DNA from: an uncultured Oscillospiraceae bacterium
GTDB taxonomy: Bacteria; Bacillota; Clostridia; Oscillospirales; Ruminococcaceae
Assembly: GCA_900555435.1 (NCBI GenBank)
Contig: USLH01000062.1
Span: 1-12,654 of the forward strand
Direction: 5' to 3'
DNA length: 12,654 nt
The position numbers and the translations under genes were made by a program. Positions within the stretch are counted from its first letter, which is position 1; every line of letters starts with the position of its first letter. The notes beneath the pieces are model-generated. The model was given only the letters and a program-made list of their open reading frames with translations, did no database searches and was not told the origin of the DNA. Of this stretch, positions 6,051 to 11,225 are shown one piece after another.

Positions 6051-6087
6051 GTGGTAACTGGCGGAACGGTTCTCCCGTTCCTCCCAC
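6051..6087 (-). promoter_or_regulatory. Candidate L1-binding stem-loop before rplK (23S rRNA mimic)
   Basis: Minus strand, read from 6087: GTGG, GA, then stem GGAACGG / CCGTTCC around loop GAGAA, then GCCAGTTA and CCAC. GTGG pairs with CCAC, so two helices are joined by an asymmetric loop of 2 nt against 8 nt. This is the same design as the element before rplA, with a longer upper stem. GTGGGAG and TACCAC are the conserved strands of the L1 stalk in 23S rRNA. The element ends 21 nt before the rplK start. Repression by L1 at the head of rplKA is well established in E. coli; its operation here is inference. Confidence 0.62.
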
Positions 6088-6119
6088 ATTCAAATCGGAA
6101 CATATTCCAATCTGAAAGC

Positions 6120-6134
6120 CGTCCCACCGGGACG
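6120..6134 (-). other. Hairpin between nusG and rplK
   Basis: Minus strand: CGTCCC-GGT-GGGACG, a 6-bp GC-rich stem with a 3-nt loop, about 24 nt past the nusG stop. It is followed by GCTTTC with no real T-run. It may be a pause, processing site or weak terminator between secE-nusG and rplKA. Confidence 0.45.
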
Positions 6135-6157
6135 ATTCGATGAACTTGCTAAGGAAA

Positions 6158-6682
6158 TTATTCCCGGACCAATTCGACCTGCCCCAGCTGCAGCTCCGCA
6201 AGGGTGTCTCGGCCAAACATGGAAACCGTGACCTTGACCAGATCCTTTTCCACGTCCACTTCCTCTACCCGGCCGGTAAGACCTTCCAGGGGACCGTGAA
6301 CAATACGCACGTTGTTTCCAGGAGCGTAATCCACTTCAACGGTCCGCACATCGACGCCCAGCGCCTCGATCTCCTGATCGGTCAGCGGGATGGGTTTGCT
6401 TGCAGGGCCGACGAAGCCGGTAACGCCGCGGATGTTCCGCACGACATACCAGGAATCATCGGTCAAAATCATTTTGACCAGAACATAACCGGGAAAGATT
6501 TTGCGTTCCACTTCCCGCTGCTTGTCGTTTTTAATTTCCACAACGGTTTCTGTGGGGATCTTTACCTCAAAAATCAGGTCGCCGAACCCTTGGTTCTCTA
6601 CGACCTTCTCTATATTTTGTGCAACTTTGTTCTCATACCCCGAGTACGTGTGGACGACGTACCATTTTGGCGTTTCTGCCAT
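6158..6682 (-). CDS. nusG: Transcription elongation/termination factor NusG
   Basis: The 174-residue NusG binds RNA polymerase across the clamp, affects pausing and Rho-dependent termination, and couples transcription to translation. The N-terminal NGN domain contains KWYVVHTYSGYENKV (6-20) and ERKIFPGYVLVKM (59-71), with WYVVRNIRGVTGFVG (78-92). After a linker, a KOW domain begins at about residue 121 (PGNNVRIVHGPLEGLTGRVE) and ends in FGRDTLAELQLGQVELV. The length is typical for Firmicutes (about 175-180). The ATG is preceded by GGAGG with an 8-nt gap. It follows secE (51 nt) and precedes rplK, the standard bacterial order. Confidence 0.99.
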   Translation of the reverse strand: MAETPKWYVVHTYSGYENKVAQNIEKVVENQGFGDLIFEVKIPTETVVEIKNDKQREVERKIFPGYVLVKMILTDDSWYVVRNIRGVTGFVGPASKPIPLTDQEIEALGVDVRTVEVDYAPGNNVRIVHGPLEGLTGRVEEVDVEKDLVKVTVSMFGRDTLAELQLGQVELVRE

Positions 6683-6733
6683 ACTTGAAACCTCCGACGA
6701 TCAGCGTTTGGAAATGGACGTGCCAAGGGTTCG

Positions 6734-6985
6734 TTACGCCCCCAGCAGAAGCCCTCTTAACAGGGTAAGCAGGGCGTCTAATACCCAGATAACGACTCCA
6801 ACGGCACCCATAGCGGCAAGAACCGCAACGGTGTTCTTGAAGACCTGTTTCCGGGTGGGCCACACGACCTTCTTGACTTCGCTTTTCAAATCCTTGAAGA
6901 AACGGGACGCTTTTTTCAGAAAACCGCCTTTTTTCTTTGCGGGTTTGGCTTTCTCAGGAGTTTTTTTCTCCACTTGCTCTGCCAT
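6734..6985 (-). CDS. secE: Preprotein translocase subunit SecE
   Basis: The 83-residue SecE stabilises the SecYEG protein-export channel in the cytoplasmic membrane. It has a lysine-rich N-terminus (about 1-25), an amphipathic segment KASRFFKDLKSEVKKVVWPT (25-44) with the family hallmark EVKKVVWPTR, and one membrane helix (about 52-74). This is the short single-helix form normal for Firmicutes. The ATG follows AAGGGGG. It lies 19 nt after rpmG and 51 nt before nusG, so all three are co-transcribed. Confidence 0.97.
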   Translation of the reverse strand: MAEQVEKKTPEKAKPAKKKGGFLKKASRFFKDLKSEVKKVVWPTRKQVFKNTVAVLAAMGAVGVVIWVLDALLTLLRGLLLGA

Positions 6986-7004
6986 GCGTGTACCCCCTTC
7001 TTCG

Positions 7005-7154
7005 TTACTTGGTTTCCTTGTGGGTCGTGTGTTTCTTGCAGAAACGGCAATACTTGCTCATTTCCAGTCTGTCGGGATCGTTTTTCTTGTTCTTCATCGT
7101 GTTGTAGTTGCGCTGCTTGCACTCCGAGCAAGCCAAGGTTACTTTTACCCTCAT
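7005..7154 (-). CDS. rpmG: Ribosomal protein bL33 (zinc-binding form)
   Basis: A 49-residue bL33 of the large ribosomal subunit. It begins [17 protein letters not shown] and ends [16 protein letters not shown]. Two CxxC pairs (Cys9/Cys12 and Cys36/Cys39) form a zinc ribbon, the C+ type that zinc-starved cells replace with a cysteine-free copy. The length is exactly that of the family. AGGAGGTG lies 7 nt before the ATG. It is the first gene of rpmG-secE-nusG-rplKA, a common Firmicutes order, and is separated from its promoter by a leader of about 150 nt. Confidence 0.97.
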   Translation of the reverse strand: MRVKVTLACSECKQRNYNTMKNKKNDPDRLEMSKYCRFCKKHTTHKETK

Positions 7155-7305
7155 GTTCGGCACCTCCTGTATAATCGGACTGTTTTGCCTCCCTCAAAAA
7201 GGAAGAACGCTCAAGGTCTTTCCTCCGCAAATCCGTTTCGGAAAGGCTTGGCCGGAAGGCTGCCCGGCCAATTTTTTGCACAAAAAAATAAACCCTTTTA
7301 GAGGT
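7155..7305 (-). promoter_or_regulatory. Long structured leader of the rpmG-secE-nusG-rplKA transcript
   Basis: About 150 nt lie between the predicted transcription start (near 7305) and the rpmG ATG. In transcript order it holds an A/U hairpin (T-run, GTGC, A-run), the GC-rich hairpin TTGGCCGG/CCGGCCAA at 7248-7271, TCCG-AAA-CGGA, and a GGAGGAAAG that could pair with the preceding CTTTCC. The last two pairings compete, so alternative folds are possible. I do not recognise a known riboswitch or protein leader in it. Confidence 0.45.
7247..7277 (+). terminator. Terminator-like hairpin reading on the plus strand, inside the rpmG leader
   Basis: Plus strand: TTGGCCGG (7248-7255), 8-nt loop, CCGGCCAA (7264-7271), then six T. 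It has the form of an intrinsic terminator, but no plus-strand gene lies upstream for several kb. It may block antisense transcription into the leader, or simply be the complement of a functional minus-strand hairpin. Confidence 0.4.
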
Positions 7306-7311
7306 ACTAAC

Positions 7312-7341
7312 AGTATACCACAAACCGCAAGAGCTTGTCAA
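7312..7341 (-). promoter_or_regulatory. Strong promoter of the rpmG-secE-nusG-rplKA unit
   Basis: Minus strand: consensus -35 TTGACA (7336-7341), an 18-nt spacer and -10 TATACT (7312-7317). It begins only 22 nt past the stop of the acyltransferase gene, with no terminator hairpin between, so some transcription from that gene may run into the ribosomal unit. Confidence 0.88.
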
Positions 7342-7363
7342 CGGTTTTTCCCTCTTTTTAGAA

Positions 7364-8398
7364 TTATTTTTTTCGGTTCAGGAGAACCCCGTCCAGCCGC
7401 TTCACACACCAGTCGAACCCGACTCCGCAGAGCAGGGTCAGCGGCAGGCTCAGCGCAAAGAAAAGATAGGGCTTTTCATTTATCCCGAAATGGCTGAGGA
7501 TCATCATGGGAAGCCGCTGGATGATGTAAAACGGGAAGACTCTTTCCCCCAGCCACCGGAGCACCCGGTTCCCGAAGGACACCTTCATGGTGACCATCAC
7601 GCAGAGCAGGCAGAAGACCACCGCCAGCGCTTCATATGCTGCCAGATGATTTCTCCAATAGAAAAGGAACCGCCCCGCCGCCAGCAAAAGGGCAAAAACG
7701 ACCCAGAAGTTCCGTTCTTTTGAAAGGGACTCCTCGATCTTCTCACGGAAAAGCCCGTACCACATCCCGACCGCATAGCAGAAGATGGTGTCGTACCACC
7801 ACCAGGAATCCGGATACGCCCGATGGAAGAGGATCACATACAGAAGGCTCATCGCCGTCAGGGCTGCCGGCTGCCAAGCCCCGGCCGGGAGAAAGCGCAG
7901 CACTGCCCAGCTCATCAGATACAAAACCAGCATCGCCCAGATGAACCAGTTGCTGTTCCCCACCGACTGCCATGCAAAGAAAGCGGAGACGATCCACTCC
8001 CCGCTGTAACGGATCCCCATCAGGGCGTCCGCCAGCAGGTAAACGCACACCGCCAGGTCGAAATGGACAAGAGTCGTCAGCACCCGCTTTTTCGGGATGG
8101 CTTTTGTATAATCCACACCCTTTTTCCGATAGGACGTATAGACCCCGTACCCGGAATAGAAAAAGAACAGCACCACGATCAGCTGCCCCAGCCAGTTATT
8201 GAGCTTCAGAAAGGGCCGATCCAGCGCACCGGTCAGCGAAACGCAGCTCTTATAATGCCGCAGGAAGACCAGCAGAACGAAAATGCCCTTGACCGCCTGG
8301 GTACTTTCCCGGCTGATATAGTCCGGGCGAATCCCCTTCCCGGTAAACTTCGCCCCATAAAGTGCAAGAACCAGAACCGGCAAAATGACCAGTACCAT
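7364..8398 (-). CDS. Acyltransferase-3 family integral membrane protein
   Basis: A 344-residue protein with about ten hydrophobic segments, of the acyltransferase-3 type (as in OafA, NodX and many exopolysaccharide or peptidoglycan O-acetylases). These move acyl groups, usually acetyl, onto sugars or lipids at the membrane. Support comes from VKGIFVLLVFLRHYKSC (36-52), which matches the family's first core helix and places the conserved His at residue 48, from LFFFYSGYGVYTSYRKKG, and from NWFIWAMLVLYLMSW in the middle. The ATG at 8398 is chosen because GGGAGG lies just upstream; an upstream reading from 8440 would translate the promoter. It has its own extended -10 promoter and follows the terminator of the glycosidase gene. 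The substrate cannot be read from the sequence. Overall family is likely; sequence divergence leaves some doubt. Confidence 0.75.
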   Translation of the reverse strand: MVLVILPVLVLALYGAKFTGKGIRPDYISRESTQAVKGIFVLLVFLRHYKSCVSLTGALDRPFLKLNNWLGQLIVVLFFFYSGYGVYTSYRKKGVDYTKAIPKKRVLTTLVHFDLAVCVYLLADALMGIRYSGEWIVSAFFAWQSVGNSNWFIWAMLVLYLMSWAVLRFLPAGAWQPAALTAMSLLYVILFHRAYPDSWWWYDTIFCYAVGMWYGLFREKIEESLSKERNFWVVFALLLAAGRFLFYWRNHLAAYEALAVVFCLLCVMVTMKVSFGNRVLRWLGERVFPFYIIQRLPMMILSHFGINEKPYLFFALSLPLTLLCGVGFDWCVKRLDGVLLNRKK

Positions 8399-8420
8399 CG
8401 TTTCTCCCTCCCTTTCCTTC

Positions 8421-8429
8421 AGTATAGCA
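8421..8429 (-). promoter_or_regulatory. Extended -10 promoter of the acyltransferase gene
   Basis: Minus strand: TGCTATACT, an extended -10 (TG-n-TATACT), with no clear -35 box. The start would be near 8414, leaving a leader of only about 15 nt before the ATG at 8398. Confidence 0.55.
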
Positions 8430-8442
8430 TACTTTTTCAAAA

Positions 8443-8479
8443 AGAAAAAGCCAGACAGAGCTTCCCATCCGGCTTTTTG
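8443..8479 (-). terminator. Terminator of the GH123-like gene
   Basis: Minus strand: AAAAAGCCGGA (8468-8478) pairs with TCTGGCTTTTT (8445-8455) over 11 bp with one G-U pair, then CTTTTT. It starts 9 nt past the stop codon of the glycosidase gene. The A/T ends make it usable on both strands, but no plus-strand gene precedes it. Confidence 0.8.
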
Positions 8480-8487
8480 AGCGGTTC

Positions 8488-10158
8488 TTATTTCAAGCGG
8501 GCTTTGATTTCCTGATTGACCCGCTGGCGCAGGTTCAGAAGATACGCTGCATCCTGCGGATAGTCGAAGAAGGTGATTTCGCCGGAAAGATCGCCCTCCA
8601 GCAGATCCATCACGAACTCCCGGGAGGTGAAGCTCTCCAGCAGCCGAAAAGCACGCAGATCGTTCAGCGCCTCGTTAAACGTCAGCAGCCGCAGGGATTT
8701 CCAAGGGGTGCCGTCGGGGCCGGGATAAACGACGAATGCATCGCCGGAAGGAAACGCCCCATCCGCATCGGTGACCGCAAAGGGATCGATGTGGTACATG
8801 GAGAGCTGGGCGTTATAGAAGTTGAAGCCCCACTGCAGGAAGCCGGCAACATTATACTTATAGAACTGGGTGCCGATGATGCGGTTCCGGGCAGAAGGCA
8901 TACCGAAGAACCGGTTACTGACCTTGTAGCCCTGACCGCAGCAGTAGTAGACCCAGAGGTCGGGAACGTGATGCTCCAGGAACGGCGTCACATGATTGCT
9001 GGCCACCACCGGGTGCTCGCAGACGCCTTTCTGATAGAAATCGAAGTCGCTGAGGGCGTCCATGATGGTGTAGCCCTTCAAAAGCTCCGCCACCTGCGCC
9101 TTGCAGGCGTTGTACTGAGTCAGATGAGCACCGCCCGGCTCGTCGGAAATGTGGAAGAGGACGTGCTCTTTATCAACACCCAGCGTCTCCATCCGTGCAG
9201 TCAGAGCCGGCAGGAAGGCGTTCAGGAACCCACGATACTCCTCGCCGACGGCATCGCTTTCCCAGCCGAAGAGCTTCTTATATTCCCCATCCACGGTCGC
9301 CATGATCTTGGGGCAGTGCTCGGCGCCCCACTGGGTGTAAAGATGGGCGATCTCAAAATATTTAATCCCGCAGCGGCGGCATAACTCCACCCAGCGGTCC
9401 AGCTTCTCAAAGCCGAAGGAGTAGTTCTCCCCCTCCTTCACCACATCCACCAGCTGCACCGTCGTCCGCTCACCGCCTACGGCCGTGTCCAGCGGCTGGG
9501 TGAAAACGGGGGTCAGCAGGGCGTTGATGCCGTACTCGGCGGCACAGGCGATCTGCCCTTCCAGCAGAGCCCAGTGCTCCTCGCTGAATACGTCCACATG
9601 GTAAAAATCCGCCACACAGTCGCTGTGGAACCACTCGGTATGGATCAGGGTCTGCTCCGGCAAAGCGGCAGGGATCACCTCAACGGAGGTGGAAACCGTC
9701 AGCTCCCGAACCTCCTGACCCTCCCCCATGGTCAGGGTAAGGGTGATGGGGAATTCGCCGGCAGGGGTCTCCTCATCCGAAGCGATCTCCACCCAGATGG
9801 CGTTCCAATGATTGACGGACGCCCGGAACTTCACATCCGTAGCAGGCTCCAGCAGGTCGGGAAAGAGGCCCGGCTCCGTCCGAAGGTAATTCCCATCCTC
9901 GCCGGCAAAAGCCGGCAGGCGGCTGGGCATTTCCTTCACATGGTACAGCCGGATCCATTTTGCCAGAGGAGAATCCACCTTCACGGTGCTCCAGCGGGAA
10001 ACATAGGTTGGCTCATAGCCGACGGGTTTGGCGAAAAATGCCGCCTGGAAGGAAAGCCGATCCTTCCGGAGCATGGAAAATTTTCCGGTATAAGGCAAGG
10101 GGCGAGTGTCGGAGAAGACCTTCTCCAGGCTGGAAACAATGTACATGGTCTGATCCAT
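8488..10158 (-). CDS. GH123 / DUF4091-like glycoside hydrolase, cytoplasmic
   Basis: A 556-residue protein resembling glycoside hydrolase family 123 and DUF4091 proteins. Known GH123 enzymes are exo-beta-N-acetylgalactosaminidases that use an adjacent Asp-Glu pair and substrate-assisted catalysis. An N-terminal beta-sandwich-like region (about 1-165, with VEIASDEETPAGEFPITLTL at 123-142) precedes a TIM-barrel-like region (about 170-450). Asp339-Glu340 in LFHISDEPGG (335-343) sits where the catalytic pair is expected, followed by FLQWGFNFYN (440-449) and the DUF4091-type end GDAFVVYPGPDG (472-483) with SLRLLTFNEALNDLRAFRLL (488-507). There is no signal peptide, so it would act on imported glycans. 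The ATG 10158 has AGGAGG 7 nt upstream; the longer reading from 10362 covers the promoter. No sugar transporter or regulator is adjacent. The family is fairly secure; the sugar specificity is not. Confidence 0.82.
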   Translation of the reverse strand: MDQTMYIVSSLEKVFSDTRPLPYTGKFSMLRKDRLSFQAAFFAKPVGYEPTYVSRWSTVKVDSPLAKWIRLYHVKEMPSRLPAFAGEDGNYLRTEPGLFPDLLEPATDVKFRASVNHWNAIWVEIASDEETPAGEFPITLTLTMGEGQEVRELTVSTSVEVIPAALPEQTLIHTEWFHSDCVADFYHVDVFSEEHWALLEGQIACAAEYGINALLTPVFTQPLDTAVGGERTTVQLVDVVKEGENYSFGFEKLDRWVELCRRCGIKYFEIAHLYTQWGAEHCPKIMATVDGEYKKLFGWESDAVGEEYRGFLNAFLPALTARMETLGVDKEHVLFHISDEPGGAHLTQYNACKAQVAELLKGYTIMDALSDFDFYQKGVCEHPVVASNHVTPFLEHHVPDLWVYYCCGQGYKVSNRFFGMPSARNRIIGTQFYKYNVAGFLQWGFNFYNAQLSMYHIDPFAVTDADGAFPSGDAFVVYPGPDGTPWKSLRLLTFNEALNDLRAFRLLESFTSREFVMDLLEGDLSGEITFFDYPQDAAYLLNLRQRVNQEIKARLK

Positions 10159-10188
10159 ACGGATACCTCCTGATGTGCAATTGCTGCA

Positions 10189-10216
10189 ATTTTGTCTGAA
10201 AAACGAATTTTGTTTG
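10189..10216 (+). repeat. Direct repeat ATTTTGTyTG in the glycosidase leader
   Basis: ATTTTGTCTG (10189-10198) and ATTTTGTTTG (10207-10216) start 18 bp apart. Beside them is TTGC-T-GCAA (10181-10189). All lie downstream of the glycosidase promoter, where a repressor could bind. The match is short and AT-rich, so chance is possible. Confidence 0.3.
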
Positions 10217-10240
10217 CCATAGATCGACAACTTTGAGGTC

Positions 10241-10269
10241 ATTATACCATACCCCCTCCCCGGTGAAAA
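10241..10269 (-). promoter_or_regulatory. Promoter of the GH123-like gene
   Basis: Minus strand: extended -10 TGGTATAAT (TATAAT at 10241-10246), a 17-nt spacer and -35-like TTTTCA (10264-10269). The leader to the ATG at 10158 would be about 75 nt. Confidence 0.72.
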
Positions 10270-10333
10270 GAGCAAACCGAAGGAAGAAAAAAAAACTGAA
10301 CTTTGCCGCAAGAAAACAGAAGATGAAAAGGCG

Positions 10334-10362
10334 TTGCAAAATTCCCGGATCTGTGTTACCAT
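10334..10362 (+). promoter_or_regulatory. Possible promoter of the lipoprotein gene
   Basis: TTGCAA (10334-10339), a 17-nt spacer and TACCAT (10357-10362), each four of six consensus bases. It implies a leader of about 120 nt before the ATG at 10490. The boxes are weak. Confidence 0.3.
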
Positions 10363-10489
10363 AAGGGCAGAACCGATCCTTAAGAAAGAAGCGGGTCTCT
10401 GGGCGTCCGAAAGCGGCCTGCAAGAACGGAGCCGGTTCCTTTGTCACACTTCCCTTGGGGCTTTTCGCCCCGGAAAGGCAGGTATTTTT

Positions 10490-11155
10490 ATGAAACACAA
10501 ACGATCTTTTGCGATCCTTCTCCTTGCCCTTGCGGCAGCCCTTACCGCCTGCGGCGGCAACGGACAAAGCTCCCTTCCGGAGCCCTCCGACCCGGGCTCT
10601 TCCGTCGTTTCTTCGGAGCCTTCCTCCGAAGAGTCCCTTCTCTCCCGGTCGGAAGCAGAAACACTCGCAAAAGAACAGTTGCCTTTGGATTTTAACGGCA
10701 GCTGCACCCTTACCCCCGCAGAAGACGAGGAGCTGGACGGCAGCGCCTGCTACGTCTTTGCCGTAACCGGTAAAACGGAGCTGACCGTCCTTGTGGACAA
10801 GGAGACCGGCGCCGTTACCACCCGTCATACCGACGGCTCCACCTACCCGGTGGAGGACGACCCCGCCTTCCGCACCACTCCCACCCAGTGGGGCGGGACT
10901 TACGCTTCCGAAACGGGAAGCATCCTCACCGTCGAGCTGATGGACAATAATTCCTTTGAATTCACACTGACCGCCGGCGAGGAAACGCTGGAAGCGCAGG
11001 TGGGCCGCATCGCCGCCGACGATCCCTCTCAGGCGGAGTATGTAGGGAAGGACGGCGTCCGTCTCTACTTTGCAAAGCAGGGCGACGCCATCCGCATCAC
11101 GGCGGAAGACGCCGCCGGCGAATCCTTTGCTGGGGAATACGCTCTCGACCGCTGA
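10490..11155 (+). CDS. Two-domain lipoprotein with a PepSY-like segment
   Basis: A 221-residue predicted lipoprotein anchored on the outer face of the membrane. Residues 1-20 are a signal peptide (KHKR, then a hydrophobic Leu/Ala core) ending in the lipobox LTAC, so Cys21 would carry the lipid. A Ser/Pro/Glu-rich linker follows (22-50). Residues about 52-113 resemble a PepSY domain: LSRSEAETLAKEQ helix, YVFAVTGKTELTVLVDKETG strands (88-107). Residues about 133-221 look like a small all-beta domain: WGGTYASETGSILTVEL, FEFTL, YVGKDGVRLYF, IRITAED and GEYALDR. I do not recognise the second domain by name. The ATG is preceded by AAAGGCAGG. It stands alone, divergent from the glycosidase and convergent with nhaC, with its own strong terminator. 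Its function is unknown; PepSY domains are often inhibitory or sensing modules of extracytoplasmic proteins. Confidence 0.85.
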   Translation: MKHKRSFAILLLALAAALTACGGNGQSSLPEPSDPGSSVVSSEPSSEESLLSRSEAETLAKEQLPLDFNGSCTLTPAEDEELDGSACYVFAVTGKTELTVLVDKETGAVTTRHTDGSTYPVEDDPAFRTTPTQWGGTYASETGSILTVELMDNNSFEFTLTAGEETLEAQVGRIAADDPSQAEYVGKDGVRLYFAKQGDAIRITAEDAAGESFAGEYALDR

Positions 11156-11164
11156 TCGATACAC

Positions 11165-11208
11165 AAAACCCCGCCCGGAAGATCCAAAACCTTCCGGGCG
11201 GGGTTTTT
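11165..11208. terminator. Bidirectional terminator between the lipoprotein gene and nhaC
   Basis: A perfect 17-bp stem, AAAACCCCGCCCGGAAG (11165-11181) against its complement (11191-11207), with a 9-nt loop. A run of T follows on the plus strand, and a run of T forms the end of the stem on the minus strand. It lies 9 nt past the lipoprotein stop and 18 nt past the nhaC stop, so it serves both. Confidence 0.93.
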
Positions 11209-11225
11209 GTTTTAGGGAAGAAAGC

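Larger units (their letters stand above)
10159..10489. other. 331-nt divergent intergenic region
   Basis: The region separates the glycosidase (minus) from the lipoprotein gene (plus). It holds a good minus promoter at 10241-10269, a weaker plus promoter at 10334-10362, two ATTTTGTyTG repeats in the glycosidase leader (10189-10198 and 10207-10216) and a GGGGC/GCCCC hairpin shortly before the lipoprotein RBS. A stretch around 10275-10335 is A-rich. No gene or RNA gene was recognised in it. Confidence 0.6.

Noticed and set aside
6030..6089. Longer N-terminus for rplK
   Set aside because: It would translate the leader stem-loop; GGAGGTG before ATG 6029 and the exact 141-residue length of L11 decide the start.
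6985..7005. A tRNA (such as tRNA-Trp) near secE, as seen in some Firmicutes
   Set aside because: Only 19 nt separate rpmG and secE, and no cloverleaf-like sequence was seen anywhere in the window.
6501..7301. 266-codon plus-strand frame opposite nusG, secE and rpmG
   Set aside because: Three well-known genes with RBSs occupy the minus strand; the plus frame is their shadow.
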